This document shows positions 1 to 12,403 of a stretch of DNA of 64,000 nt, in pieces. The translations under genes were made by a program, and so were the position numbers. The stretch's first letter is position 1. Every line of letters starts with the position of its first letter. The stretch comes from Cepaea nemoralis (Eukaryota; Mollusca; Gastropoda; Stylommatophora; Helicidae): assembly GCA_014155875.1 (NCBI GenBank), contig JACEFZ010017425.1:1291990-1355989 (forward strand), written 5' to 3'. A model generated the notes under the pieces. It was not told the DNA's origin, searched no databases, and worked only from the letters and a program-made list of their open reading frames with translations.

Positions 1-660
1 ACTTGATCCAATAATCATTTGCACACTGCCTGGCAGCCTTTTGCACATCCTTCCTAGCTTGCCTTAGCTCACTCAGAGTGTTACGCGTTGGTCTTTCCTT
101 GTTTCTTAAGAGAGCTTTCTTCTTCTTATCAATCAGGGGCTGCAGAGTCTCGCTGTTGGCCGCAAACCAGTCCTGCCTCTTATGATCCACAGTGCCGTAA
201 ACCCCTACGGCAGTTTTATAAAGAGTTTCCTTAATTTGACCCCACTTTTCATTTACTGTACAATTTTCTGGTGCATCAGTGAAAGCGTCTTCAAGTTGCT
301 GTTGAAATTGAAAGCACTTTTCAGGATCATGAGTGTTAATAATATTAATCCTGGGGCTAGATTTGTGTTTAGCTGTGTAGATTCTCTTTGGTCTCAGTCT
401 AACCCTTGCAACAACCAAAGAATGATCCGTATCACAGTCAGCACTGTGGTAACTACGAGTCAATGATATATGGTTCAGATGTTGTCTCCGTGTGATGATG
501 AAGTCCAGCTGGTGCCAATGGCCGGATCTTGGATGTTTCCATGTGACCTTATGCATCTCTTTTGTTTTAAAAAAAGAGTTTGCCTCTCCATAGCACAAAG
601 CCTGGGCTAAAATATAGAGATCATGTGTTGCCCATGCAGCATGATCCCTCTCTCGACCTG
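1..660 (-). mobile_element. LINE (family D) fragment: end of APE endonuclease plus linker, runs off the left edge
   Basis: On the minus strand an open frame runs from about 660 to the window edge. It contains the end of an apurinic-endonuclease domain, with the motifs HWHQLDFIITRR and SADCDTDHSLVV (the D-H pair is the usual last catalytic motif). A lysine-rich linker of the kind that precedes reverse transcriptase follows. An in-frame TAG near 661-663 closes the frame on the 5' side, inside what should still be endonuclease, so the copy is 5'-broken. RT is expected beyond the left edge. It differs clearly in sequence from LINE C, the commonest family in this window. Non-LTR retrotransposon identity is firm; the clade is not determined. 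Confidence 0.8.
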
Positions 661-1018
661 CCTAGTTCACTCCAGAGGAAAGGTAACACCCCTACATCTG
701 GAACAAGACAAGCTGCAGAAGCTGCCGGATCAGCAAAGCAATGCTCTAACTGTCCGCCTGTCGGAGCTTCGATCCTAGACCAGTCGCCAACCAAGGCTTA
801 GGGCCTGGTCTGCCCTGCCATGACAATTTTGTCTTTAGCTTGCATTTCCTCGCACCAGGGTAAGGCTTGTACCCTCCCAATTGCGCTCTTCCGCCCGAAG
901 CCGTTGGCACAATGTGGGGTGTCGGGTTTGGTAAGCGCCGCCCAACGTTCGGCGCTAACAGAAACCAGGTAGTACCGTCTACTGTTATACGGTAGCTCAG
1001 TCATATCTGACTAAGACC
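661..1018. other. Unassigned segment next to LINE D
   Basis: This stretch is GC-richer than its surroundings and lies directly 5' of the LINE D fragment on the minus strand. Only short open frames occur. It may be the 5' leader of the same LINE, but I could not show that from one copy. Confidence 0.35.
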
Positions 1019-1471
1019 TGACACCCATATATATATATAAACACACACACACATAATTTGTAATTATGTTTTATATTACAACCCTTACAACAATAAAGTT
1101 ATTAAATAAACTAGTAGCATGTATCTTGAAAACTAGAGCCAATCAACATTTTTAAATGTCATATTAGTTTTCAGCACACCAAAATTAGTTAAGATCAGAT
1201 ATTTTCATATCCGGTACAATTTGGTTGTTGAGTGGTGTAATTGGTAAATACAAATAATAATTAATGTAATTAAATATATATCTGTAGCTACAGTAACGTG
1301 AAACATGTAGATTAACTGTAGTACAAACTATTTTCATTATGTTAACATTGCAAACAATTCTATAGAGTTGACATTATGTTTCAATAGTTCATAAAATCAA
1401 GATGAACTGTACATCGCACATATGGAAATGTTAAGCTTTCCGTGCACACTAAGGCTGAAAAGATTGCATTC
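1019..1471. other. AT-rich spacer, no gene seen
   Basis: A short (AT)n/(CA)n run occurs at about 1027-1052. The rest is AT-rich with no coding, repeat or regulatory signal that I can support. Confidence 0.5.
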
Positions 1472-3165
1472 TGTAGTCATCATCATGTGCCATGCAGGTA
1501 AACGTGGGCGGTCATGTTTTCCCATCACACTCGATCATCAGAGTCGTGAATCAGCTCATTGTTCTTTTCTCGACCATACAACGTGGCTAAGTCATCCAGA
1601 TATTTACTTCTCTGCCCTCCCCTTGTTCTCTTCCCCTCGATCTTGCCAGGTGTCACAAAGTTCTCCAATTTATTTTTTTCTAAAAAAAACAAAACAAATG
1701 CGACTGTCTACTTATAATTTCTATAATTTCTGTACCCTTGCTTTCTACAAACCCACATTATTTTTCTCTTATTTCGGGTTGTATTTTCTTCCTAACTCTT
1801 TGCATGATAATTATTAGCAAACTCTTATACTAATTGTTCGATACTGATCACATTCCAAGGCTCCCGATTTCTTCGGGATTGCAATAAATATAGAATTACA
1901 TAATTCAGGAGGTATCCAGTATCATATATTGTGTTCAGCAGTCTGGTGACTTGATGTATTCCATATTCTTCTAGGACAGTGATAATTTCTGTTGAGATGT
2001 TGTCTGGACCCGGGGTCTTGCCAGATTTCACATGGTTAAGATCATTCTCAACTTCTATCTTCAGAATTGATGGTCCTTCATTATTACTCCGAATATGTTC
2101 TTCTCTTGTATTATCATAAAGGTTTTTCACATAATCTGACTATGTATGTAAAATCTCATGCTTTTCTATTATGATTTTTCCATCTTTTGTTTTCAGACAG
2201 CCTGTTGATGAAGGTATTCTTTTATTAGTAAGCCCTTGAATTCTTTTGTGCATTAATTTGGTACGTTTATTGTTGAGTTGTTTTTCAATTTCTATGCAAT
2301 TATTTTCAAGTCATGCTTCTTTACACAATTTTCTGACTTTCCTGTGACTCTCTTCATATATGTCAGGATTATTTTGTTGTGTCTTCTTGTTTCCATTAGT
2401 CTTAAAATGTCTTCAATCATCCATTTTTACGACCTACTTTCCTTAATTTTGGGATAGATGTTTCTGCAGAAAAATGTATTGAATTCTTCAACATTTCCCA
2501 TTGATCATCCACATCTTGAAGTAAGATCTCTAGATCAGACAATACATCAAATATGTTTCTTACTTCTATGTTAAAATTGTCGTGTGTTTCCTTGTCATTT
2601 TTGTAATGCACACAGGTCATATTTAGTGTTTCCTGGTGTATACTTTACTTTCTTTAACGTTACCTTCAATTTGCCTATAATCAATCTGCGATCGCTGTAA
2701 AAGTCTGCATTTGGAACTGTTTTTGCGACAGTTAACGCATTTCGAAACCTTCTGTTAGTCAGGGTGTAATCGATAAGGTGTCCATTACTGTTGTCAGGAC
2801 CTCTCCATGTCCATAATCTTGTGCGATGTTGCTTAAACCAGGCGATTCCGACAAATCAGTTCATGTTCTTTTGCCCATTCTAGAAGTCTGTATCCTCTCT
2901 CGTTTCGTTCTCCCAAACCATATTTACCTACTGTGCATCCATAACCTTGATTTCATACTTTCGCATTGAAGGCATCCATTATGATGTTTATTTCTGAATG
3001 TTTACTTTTCTTTAAAGCATTCTCTATGTCATTATAAAATTCCTCAATACTATCGTTACTGCTTTCTCCCGTTGGGGCATGTTCTGTGGCACATTCTATA
3101 GTAATCATTAACGAACAGAGCAGTAACATATTTTGCTCGAATATCGTGACTGGAGGCATTCCTGG
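1472..3165 (-). mobile_element. LINE C copy 1, degraded, internally deleted
   Basis: The minus strand matches the LINE C protein at 37881-40667 in order. The C-terminal tail is at about 1480-1690, the RT N-terminal half at about 1720-2130, the linker at 2150-2640 and the APE domain at 2650-3160 (PTGESSNDSIEEFYNDIENA is recognisable). The RT region holding the YADD active site and most of the C-terminal third is missing across a junction near 1700. The 5' end is lost at about 3165 and several frames are broken. It is an old, non-functional copy. Confidence 0.85.
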
Positions 3166-4305
3166 AGAATGATGATAGACAAGCTAAAGCTGAGCACCGT
3201 TCATATGACAATTCAGAAATGAGTTTACGTATGTTGGATTAAACAAATGACGCTGTTGATGAATACATTTGTTGGAATATTTACTAACCTTTGATAAATT
3301 TAAACTTTTCGTCCACCTTTTCAGACATCATGAATTGTTAAAGTGAGCAGAGATTCTATATTGGCAAAAACGCAGTAACACTGGTATTTGGCGAAGTCAG
3401 AAATAACTGAAATGTAAGAGACAACCAAGGATTACAAATTGAGTCATAAACTTGTATAATGTTGCTTTATGAATATGGCTCGAGGGGTACATGTAATAGC
3501 AATATTATTATAGACAAACAATAACAGGACTTACAGTACCGACCCACTAACATGATCACAAATTACAAAGTCAAAACATCAAACCGATCTGATCAACACT
3601 AACACAGGTGACCAACTAAGTGTTTTAGGGTATACAAGCCCAAATACCACTGGTGTAAACCAAAAATGTCACCCCTTCCCCATAACGTGAAGCAAGGTCG
3701 GGATATATATTTAGGTGCTAATTTGAGCTGCTTTCTACAGACCAGAAACCGAGGGACACTCATCGCAAATACTTAAATACTTGATGCTACCAAATGAGAA
3801 CTAATTATTCTCATCACTACTTAACAAGATCTGATGGTAAGGCAGCCTTGAGTAAGCACCGTTAGCTGCATCTGGAGCTAGACTAATATTGGTCTACGGG
3901 TGTGAAGAACTATTGTAGGAGATGAGGGTTAATCAATGTTAATTCATATTACTAAGAACAAAACCGGCAGATTACCAAGAACAAAACAAGCGATATAATT
4001 CTCAATGGATGTCTTTGACCACCACGTATGTTTCCCTTGCAAATTATAGTCACTCATCGTGGTCAAATGATAGTCACTAATCGCGGTCAAGATGCCAAAG
4101 AACCTGGTTCAGATCCTACTCAACTTCCAAGTATTGGCCCAGGAAACAGTCTGCACCTCTCTGTGCGTGCAACTCCCCCCCCCCCCCCACACACACACAC
4201 ACAACCCAAGAGATCAGGGGAACGCGTGATATCATTAGATACCAATTGTTCTCCCAGTCCTAGGCTGGGGCTGAAAAATGGTCCCCGCTATGGCATAACC
4301 AAAGA
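3166..4305. other. No recognisable feature except a poly-C/(CA)n run
   Basis: Moderately AT-rich sequence with no long open frame. A short internal duplication (atagtcact, twice) lies at about 4045-4085, and a poly-C run followed by (CA)n lies at about 4179-4201. Nothing else can be supported. Confidence 0.5.
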
Positions 4306-6178
4306 GGCGAACACAACCACTGAACATGGCACAACCACTGAGACAGATAACACAACAATTGAGATTGATACAACCAGTAACACTAACAACCACTGTAACT
4401 GGCACAACCACTGAGACAGATAACACAACAATTGAGATTGATACAACCAGTAACACTAACAACCACTGAAACTGGCACAACCACTGAGACAGATAACACA
4501 ACAATTGAGATTGATACAACCAGTAACACTAACAACCACTGAAACTGGCACAACCACTGAGACAGATAACACAACAATTGAGATTGATACAACCAGTAAC
4601 ACTAACAACCACTGAAACTGGCACAACCACTGAGACAGATAACGCAACAATTGAGATTGATACAACCAGTAACACTAACAACCACTGAAACTGGCACAAC
4701 CACTGAGACAGATAACACAACAATTGAGATTGATACAACCAGTAACACTAACAACCACTGAAACTGGCACAACCACTGAAACAGATAACACAACAATTGA
4801 GATTGATACAACCAGTAACACTAACAACCACTGAAACTGGCACAACCACTGAGACAGATAACACAACAATTGAGATTGATACAACCAGTAACACTAACAA
4901 CCACTGAAACTGGCACAACTACTGAGACAGATAACACAACAATTGAGATTGATACAACCAGTAACACTAACAACCACTGAAACTGGCACAACCACTGAGA
5001 CAGATAACACAACAATTGAGATTGATACAACCAGTAACACTAACAACCACTGAAACTGGCACAACCACTGAGACAGATAACACAACAATTGAGATTGATA
5101 CAACCAGTAACACTAACAACCACTGTAACTGGCACAACCACTGAGACAGATAACACAACAATTGAGATTGATACAACCAGTAACACTAACAACCACTGAA
5201 ACTGGCACAACCACTGAGACAGATAACACAACAATTGAGATTGATACAACCAGTAACACTAACAACCACTGTAACTGGCACAACCACTGAGACAGATAAC
5301 ACAACAATTGAGATTGATACAACCAGTAACACTAACAACCACTGAAACTGGCACAACCACTGAGACAGATAACACAACAATTGAGATTGATACAACCAGT
5401 AACACTAACAACCACTGTAACTGGCACAACCACTGAGACAGATAACACAACAATTGAGATTGATACAACCAGTAACACTAACAACCACTGTAACTGGCAC
5501 AACCACTGAGACAGATAACACAACAATTGAGATTGATACAACCAGTAACACTAACAACCACTGAACATGGCACAACCACTGAGACAGATAACACAACAAT
5601 TGAGATTGATACAACCAGTAACACTAACAACCACTGAAACTGGCACAACCACTGAGACAGATAACACAACAATTGAGATTGATACAACCAGTAACACTAA
5701 CAACCACTGTAACTGGCACAACCACTGAGACAGATAACACAACAATTGAGATTGATACAACCAGTAACACTAACAACCACTGAAACTGGCACAACCACTG
5801 AGACAGATAACACAATAATTGAGATTGATACAACCAGTAACACTAACAACCACTGAAACTGGCACAACCACTGAGACAGATAACACAACAATTGAGATTG
5901 ATACAACCAGTAACACTAACAACCACTGAAACTGGCACAACCACTGAGACAGATAACACAACAATTGAGATTGATACAACCAGTAACACTAACAACCACT
6001 GTAACTGGCACAACCACTGAGACAGATAACACAACAATTGAGATTGATACAACCAGTAACACTAACAACCACTGAAACTGGCACAACCACTGAGACAGAT
6101 AACACAACAATTGAGATTGATACAACCAGTAACACTAACAACCACTGAAACTGGCACAACCACTGAGACAGATAACAC
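4306..6178. repeat. 73-bp satellite array, left block (about 25.6 units)
   Basis: Tandem units of 73 bp begin near 4306 and run without a break to 6178, where the LTR retrotransposon starts. A typical unit contains ggcacaaccactgagacag and ttgagattgatacaaccagt. Variants sit at one position (gaaactgg, gtaactgg, gaacatgg), with rarer marks such as gataacgc near 4641, gaaacagat near 4778 and taattgag near 5817. Because 73 is not a multiple of 3, reading frame shifts by one each unit. Overlapping 69-codon open frames on the minus strand are a by-product and are not annotated as genes. Confidence 0.97.
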
Positions 6179-8305
6179 TGTAACAAGCTATGTGGAGGGT
6201 CCCAAATAGCCCGGTCACAATGTTTAATTAATCTTCTATAGCCCTGGCTGGAATAGGTCTTTACCTGCCAACCCTCCTCCGTTTTCCCTGGACTCACTGT
6301 CACGCTTCCTTTCGACCTAGGGACCTATTTCCTGCAGTGTTCTTCTGGCTGACACATAAATAACATGGCAGTCGTCAGAACAACTTGGAAGTAATTTTAT
6401 TAACCTAATCAAGAACAGCACAGGAACACATAAAGGCAGATAAACAGATAGATCTACACAGACACTACACTGGTAAAGTTTTGACACAGAGCCTCAAGTC
6501 GCCACAGTCACAGATCCAGCTTCAGATACTGTCTGATCTGTCCAGATACTATCTCACCAAAGATGTCTGAATCTCCTTCCTTCTCCAGCAACGGGTTGTA
6601 GATTCCACAGGCTTTTGTAGAATCCAAGCGACTGGTGTGTTGAGGACTTCTGTTCATTGCCACATGAATTAATTCGGCACCAGGTCTTCACTGACCTATG
6701 AAAAGCTTTACGGTTGCAGATACGGTGAGGTGTTCGTGGAGGGATAATGGATGGGTGCCTTTTAATGTCTGGTATAAAATGAGTATGCAAGAAAATCACT
6801 CTTAGGCTCCCTCCAGACAACAACTGCTCTCAGGCGTATATTGTTGAAAAAAACCGGCAATGCACCAGTCATGCAAAATGTCCTTGCCTCACGACCTGCA
6901 CCTTGCCTCTGTCTCAGAGTTAAGCACACCAAACCTTGAGTTGGCCTCGTCGGACATATTGGCGTTAGCCTAGAAGCACTGGTGATAATGTCCGTTAGAA
7001 GACATATTCACTTCTCATAGAAGAGGACCCTGGAGATGACAAACAAAACCTGAGCGACTGGGCTGACTCATGTATCACACAAATACAATATATGTAGTAC
7101 CTGAATTACTGGGCCTGACCTGTCAGGTGGCCCCTGGATTGACCACGTCCGGGCTTGAGGAGACCTTCAGCTGGACGAAGTCCTGTTGTCTTTTTGCCCA
7201 CAAGACACACTCTCCACATTCATACCAAGCCTTTATTATGATTTGGCACAATCATTTCCATGCTTCCCTCTCACTTACAAACGCTGCCTTTCTCACAACT
7301 ACGATCCTGTGGTGTGGTGTGCCAAGTCAGCTGTGTGTTTCCCCTCGTTACTAAAAGTATAGTATTGGAGTTGTAAGGCACGCCGTGTAGTTCCCCATTC
7401 CCCGCAAGACTAGGAAAGAAGATACCACCCCCTCCCGGCTCTGCTCTCGTTTGAGCTGTCGCCGCAATGTACCAGCAGTGCCCCACAGAACACCAAGATT
7501 TAGAGGAATGCAGGTTCTCTCAATGAGATAGAGAAGTCCATTATCCTCCCTACATCATCCTATCTAGTAACAGACGAAAGAGATAGTCCCGTGAATAGCC
7601 TCCTCCGGCTCAAGAAGACAGATCATAGATTGGTGGACTCCATCCCCAAAAATACCATAGCCATCCACTGAGTATATACAACAGAAAGATGACAATCTGC
7701 CCAATTCAAGCCGTAGACAGAACGATAGCAACAGCTCATCTGACGCCAAGAACAAATGAAATCCTCTGGGGAGATATATTGTTCCGTTTCACTTCCCCGG
7801 CTATGCCAAGAACAAGACGCGCAGCCAAATCGGCTAACGGTCACCCCCTACCAACATGGCAAGACTGCTGTTTTGCCATATCCTCTCCGTCGTTACAACA
7901 ATAGAGATTTATAAGTACCAACTTTATTACAGCCTACGGTTACCTTTCTCCACCACCAGTAGGAGACCTTTTAATTGTCTCAGTAGTCTGTTGCACTTCT
8001 GTCGTTATCTTTAATTAACTTTGACAAGTTGCAACTTGCAAACGGTACTTGTTTGCCCGGCCATCAATTGACCAGCCGCTGCACCAGTACACATTTGACG
8101 CAAGGCGCGCCTTCGGGACTATCCGAAAGGAAAGACAAATATATACTCGCTCCATGTACAGATTGTGGTATGAAGATAACCCAAAGAACCATCTTTCATG
8201 GAGAATTGAGCAAATAAAGAACTGAGAGCTTCCGAAAGCCGTTTCCCCCTGTTTACCAAGAATAACAGAATACATAAGGACATGAGCCACTGGCGTTTCG
8301 CTACA
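6179..8305 (-). repeat. 3' LTR of element 1 (2127 bp)
   Basis: Begins tgtaacaagc and ends gctaca. It is nearly identical to 12906-15031. The small open frames inside are repeated in both LTRs and show no protein similarity. The length is unusually large for a Ty3-type element. Confidence 0.95.
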
Positions 8306-8309
8306 TAGG

Positions 8310-8320
8310 CCCCCTCTTAA
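8310..8320 (-). promoter_or_regulatory. Polypurine tract of element 1
   Basis: Read on the minus strand this is TTAAGAGGGGG, followed by CCTA and then the LTR. It is the expected primer for plus-strand DNA synthesis. The pol stop codon at 8317-8319 overlaps it. Confidence 0.8.
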
Positions 8321-11300
8321 GAAAGTCGAACCCTACGACTTTCTACTGTCAGTGGTTCTGTTCGAATGACCCCACCCTCACATTCAACCATAGGATGCCG
8401 TGATAGGAAATCTGCTCCCACATTCTCCCTTCCGGGGATGTATTCGACCGTGAACTGATACGGTTGTAGGAGCAATGACCATCTCATTAACCTCGCGTTC
8501 AATTTCTTAGAAGTTGCCAAGAACGTCAGAGGTTGATGGTCGGATTGTACTTTAAACTGGACTCCATACAGATAAGGTTGAAATTTCTGTACCGCCCACA
8601 CTAGAGCTAGACATTCCCGTTCGACGGTGGAGTAATTCCGTTCGGCGGGTAACAGTTTTCGACTGGCATATGCCACCGGACACAGCACCGAAGGATTATC
8701 TCGCCCTTCCTGCAACAGAGTTGCCCCAATCCCTATGTTACTCGCGTCGGTTCTCAGAACAAACGTTTTCTCCAAATTTGGGAGTTGCAGGACTGGCCTA
8801 TCCACCAAAGCCTGTTTCAGCTTCCCATAAGCTTCTTCACAGCTCGGGGTCCAGACTATAAGATCTGGTGATCCTTTCTTCAGGGTCTCAGTTAACGGCG
8901 CCGCAATTTCGTTGAACCTCGGAATAAATTTCTGGTAAAACCCACACAAAGACAAGAAAGACCTAACATCTTTTTTGGACTTAGGACGGGGTGCGAGACG
9001 GACCTTCTCAATATTCTTTTCTTCCGGTACCAGTCCCCCTGGGGTAATAGTGTGTCCCAGAAATTCCAAGGATTGATAGCCAATCATGCATTTGGCTGGA
9101 CGGGCGGTTAACCCCTCCTCTTTCAATCTTATGAAGATCTTTTCCAAGGATTTCAGGTGATCTTTCATATTGTCAGACGCGATGAGAATATCATCCATAA
9201 ACGAGACAACAGAAGGATCCCTTAAAGGGTCTAATAACTTTCTCATCATGCGTGTGAACACACTGGGCGCATTGCTCAGCCCAAAAGGCATCACCTTAAA
9301 TTCGTAATGGCCGCTCGGAGTACTGAAAGCGAGCATTGGCCGAACCTCAGGTTTCACAGGGATCTGATAATATCCCCGGCTTAAATCAATTTTTGAGAAG
9401 TACTTTGCCCTATTTAATCTGGCAAACAGTTGATTTGTGTTTGGTAACGGCTCAACTTGGAATGTCGTACAACTGTTTAAATGCCTGTAATCAATACATA
9501 AGCGGTGCTCCCCGCTTGGCTTCCTCAACAAGACAACCCCGGCATTATAAGGAGAAGTCGAAGGAGTGATGATGTCATCGTCCAGAAGCTTCTGGATTTC
9601 AGTTTCCAGGGCCTTCTCTTTCGAAAAGGGTACTGGATATATTTTCTGGCGAACTGGTTCTTGGGTAGTCAGAGTCATATCAAACTCGACCAACCCTGTC
9701 CGCCCTGGCCGATCGGTAAGAATTTGCTGATGGGACTCTAACAACCGGATGACACGGTCTGTTTCTTCAGCCGACAGATCAGGATTTATATGTACATCCC
9801 TATAGGTTTCCCCAGGGTGTAATGGATAACCCCGATCCGCGTCTTCGCCCGATTCAGTTTCCATCGCGACCGCCATAGTCATGAGTGGGAGAGAAGTACC
9901 ATCAGATCGTTCTTCAAACTTTTTGAGAAGGTTAATGTGGAATATTTTGGATTTCCCCCTGATCCGGATGGCATAGTTGGTGCGGGACACAACCCTTTCC
10001 ACCGGGAAAGGCCCCTGCCAACCAATCTCGAGTTTATTGGAACCTACTGGAAGTAACAACAGAACCCGATCCCCCACCTTAAGAGACCTATCTTTCGTCC
10101 TTCTATTGTAGTAGGCCGCGTGTCTCTTTCTGGCCGCCCTCAGATTCTGAGCTGCCAAAGCCCAACCCGTCTGGAGTTTTTTCTTTAACTCTTCGACGTA
10201 TTTATAAGAGGATATAGCTTCTTCAGAAGTTTCCTCCTCTGTCCAACATCTCAATAAGGCTTCTAAGGGACCCTTGATTGGCCTCCCGAATAGTAGAGTG
10301 GCTGGTGGCAACCCGGTCGACCCATGGGGAACCTCCCGATAGGCGAACAAGGCGGCTGAGATATACTCATCCCATCTGTCTGGTTTCTCTTGAGCCAGCT
10401 TCCGAAGCATGGTCATCAAGGTACCATTAAACCTCTCTACTTGCCCATTAGACTGAGGGTGATACGGGCTTGTATGAATGTGGTTGGTCTGGAAGATACG
10501 AAAGACTTCTTCCATCAGCTTACCACAGAACTGAGACCCATTGTCCGTTAGGATCTGGTTGGGAAACCCCAACCTAGTAAAGGTCTCCATCAGTGCATCA
10601 GCCACTCGCTTAGAGTCGATTGTGGCCAAAGGTATCGCCTCACCCCACATGGAACAGCAATCCACCATCGTGAGAATGTACTTATTCCTCTTCCTAGTCC
10701 TAGGAAGAGGACCAACAAGATCGATGGCAACTCTCTCGAAAGGAGAGTTCATAATGGGCATGTCTCCCAGGACTACCGGAGCTGTCCAGTGTTTTGGTGC
10801 CACACGCTGGCACTCTGGGCACGACTTGACGTACCTACGCACGTCTCCAGTCATCCCTGGCCAGTAGTAATGGCAGGAAATGCGCTGGAGAGTTGCCCCG
10901 ACACCCATATGTCCACTGAAAGAAATGGTGTGTCCCATATGAAGAAGCTGTTCCCGATAAGCCTTAGGAACTACCAGCTGTCCATGCTGGCGATCCTCCA
11001 CTCCGGCTCTCCTGTACAGTAACCGATTCTTCATATAATACTGACCCCGTCTTGGTGGGTCAGAACTTTTTGGCAACTGGTTGAAGCAAGGTTGCAAAGT
11101 AGCATCCTGGCTTTGAGCAGCTCGTAACTCCCCAGGCAAGGGATTCACGATCAAGGCCGGCGTCTGCTCATCCTCCGATTGAGATCTGGTTTGCATCGCT
11201 CCTACGTACATGGGTTCGGTTGGAATCCCTAGAAAGACGTAGCGACAACCCAAGATCATTGGGAAGATTGGATCTAGCAGAACGGCTGCCTGTATAGTGC

Positions 11301-12315
11301 CGGTAACATATTTTGATTTGATGTCCACCTTCGCAATTGGAAGAGACATCGCTACCGCACTCTTTGTCGCCGTTTGAATCTCAATAGATTCTCCGGTTAG
11401 CTGCTCTGGACTCACTAAGTGTGATGAAATTACAGCCTCAAACTGCAGACCGGTGTCGTAGAGACACTCAACTGGTTGACCGTTCACAAGTACCGTTTCT
11501 ACTACTGGTGGTTTTTCTAAATCTTTGTTCCCAAGATCCCTCCCTTCTACCTCCTTGTGAGACCCTTCCCCGGTTTCTACAAGACAAGCAGCATAGTGAG
11601 AGTCTTTCTGTTTACGCCGGCAATCAACCGTATTGTGTGTGGGAGATTTGCAATAGGCGCACCACTTTTCACTCCACTTTCTTTTAGGAGATCCAGGTGG
11701 ACTCTTACCAGAGGGTTTCTTACTAGGAACTTTATCGAAAGGATCCTCCTTCTTGGTGTGAGCTGTTTTAGGGTTCTTCTTCTTTCCAGACCATGTGTCT
11801 GGTGGTCGGGGATTGGGTTGTGACAATTCCCCATTATCCCCATGAGCTAGCACATACCTTTCCGCCAACGTGTTGACTAGGTCTAACCTTTCTGCCCCAT
11901 TTTCAAGCAAGAAGGTTTGCAATGGCTTAGGCATCATTCTCTTCATTTGGTCCACGACCACCAATTCTTCCAAACTTTCATAGTCGTTAGCAAATCCAGC
12001 TAATGACATCCACTTCAAAAGGTAAGACTTCAGTCTAACACTGTAGGCTGCGAACATCTCTCCTGGCTCTCTCTTCGACTTTCTGAACTGTTGTCGATAA
12101 GTATGAGCTGTCATCTGGAACCTTTTCAATAGTGCTTTCTCCAGAGCTTCATAGTCATTCTCCATACCAGGTGGCAACCTAGAATAGACCTCGTACGCGG
12201 TCCCCCTCAGGCCCTGTGAGAGTTTCAAGTTCCATTTCCCTCGTTCCAATCCCATAGCCAAAGCCATCGACCTGAAATCTGTGAAGATACTGGTCGATCT
12301 TATCTTTGTGTTCAT
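8317..12315 (-). CDS. Gag-pol polyprotein, order capsid-PR-INT-RT-RNase H
   Basis: An uninterrupted 1332-codon frame. Residues about 20-165 are capsid-like. A CX2CX4HX4C zinc knuckle uses C219, C222, H227 and C232. The retroviral-type protease has DTG at 287-289. The integrase has an HHCC finger (H462, H469, C499, C502), core D532, D591 and E627 with exactly 35 residues between the last two, and a GPF module near 768. RT follows at about 885-1060 with FMDD at 1039-1042. RNase H has D1190, E1234, D1259 and D1302. Gag and pol are in one frame. Integrase lies before RT, the reverse of ordinary Ty3/gypsy order, although the sequences are Ty3-like. The chosen Met is downstream of a gag frameshift: the conserved lead-in to capsid is in another frame at about 12265-12330, so the true start lay upstream. 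RT and integrase active sites look intact. Confidence 0.95.
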   Translation of the reverse strand: MNTKIRSTSIFTDFRSMALAMGLERGKWNLKLSQGLRGTAYEVYSRLPPGMENDYEALEKALLKRFQMTAHTYRQQFRKSKREPGEMFAAYSVRLKSYLLKWMSLAGFANDYESLEELVVVDQMKRMMPKPLQTFLLENGAERLDLVNTLAERYVLAHGDNGELSQPNPRPPDTWSGKKKNPKTAHTKKEDPFDKVPSKKPSGKSPPGSPKRKWSEKWCAYCKSPTHNTVDCRRKQKDSHYAACLVETGEGSHKEVEGRDLGNKDLEKPPVVETVLVNGQPVECLYDTGLQFEAVISSHLVSPEQLTGESIEIQTATKSAVAMSLPIAKVDIKSKYVTGTIQAAVLLDPIFPMILGCRYVFLGIPTEPMYVGAMQTRSQSEDEQTPALIVNPLPGELRAAQSQDATLQPCFNQLPKSSDPPRRGQYYMKNRLLYRRAGVEDRQHGQLVVPKAYREQLLHMGHTISFSGHMGVGATLQRISCHYYWPGMTGDVRRYVKSCPECQRVAPKHWTAPVVLGDMPIMNSPFERVAIDLVGPLPRTRKRNKYILTMVDCCSMWGEAIPLATIDSKRVADALMETFTRLGFPNQILTDNGSQFCGKLMEEVFRIFQTNHIHTSPYHPQSNGQVERFNGTLMTMLRKLAQEKPDRWDEYISAALFAYREVPHGSTGLPPATLLFGRPIKGPLEALLRCWTEEETSEEAISSYKYVEELKKKLQTGWALAAQNLRAARKRHAAYYNRRTKDRSLKVGDRVLLLLPVGSNKLEIGWQGPFPVERVVSRTNYAIRIRGKSKIFHINLLKKFEERSDGTSLPLMTMAVAMETESGEDADRGYPLHPGETYRDVHINPDLSAEETDRVIRLLESHQQILTDRPGRTGLVEFDMTLTTQEPVRQKIYPVPFSKEKALETEIQKLLDDDIITPSTSPYNAGVVLLRKPSGEHRLCIDYRHLNSCTTFQVEPLPNTNQLFARLNRAKYFSKIDLSRGYYQIPVKPEVRPMLAFSTPSGHYEFKVMPFGLSNAPSVFTRMMRKLLDPLRDPSVVSFMDDILIASDNMKDHLKSLEKIFIRLKEEGLTARPAKCMIGYQSLEFLGHTITPGGLVPEEKNIEKVRLAPRPKSKKDVRSFLSLCGFYQKFIPRFNEIAAPLTETLKKGSPDLIVWTPSCEEAYGKLKQALVDRPVLQLPNLEKTFVLRTDASNIGIGATLLQEGRDNPSVLCPVAYASRKLLPAERNYSTVERECLALVWAVQKFQPYLYGVQFKVQSDHQPLTFLATSKKLNARLMRWSLLLQPYQFTVEYIPGRENVGADFLSRHPMVECEGGVIRTEPLTVESRRVRLS

Positions 12316-12403
12316 CGAACGGGAGTAATGGGAAACTTCATTGCCTGGTATGGACCGCCACCTAGAAGATTGTTGAGTCAGGGAGAACTAGCGTCTCCCA
12401 CTG

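Noticed and set aside
4235..6303. Many overlapping 69-codon frames on the minus strand
   Set aside because: They are the same satellite unit read in shifting frames (73 is not divisible by 3). Not genes.
7070..7904. Small open frames in both LTRs of element 1
   Set aside because: They are identical in both LTRs because the LTRs are, and show no protein motif or codon signal.
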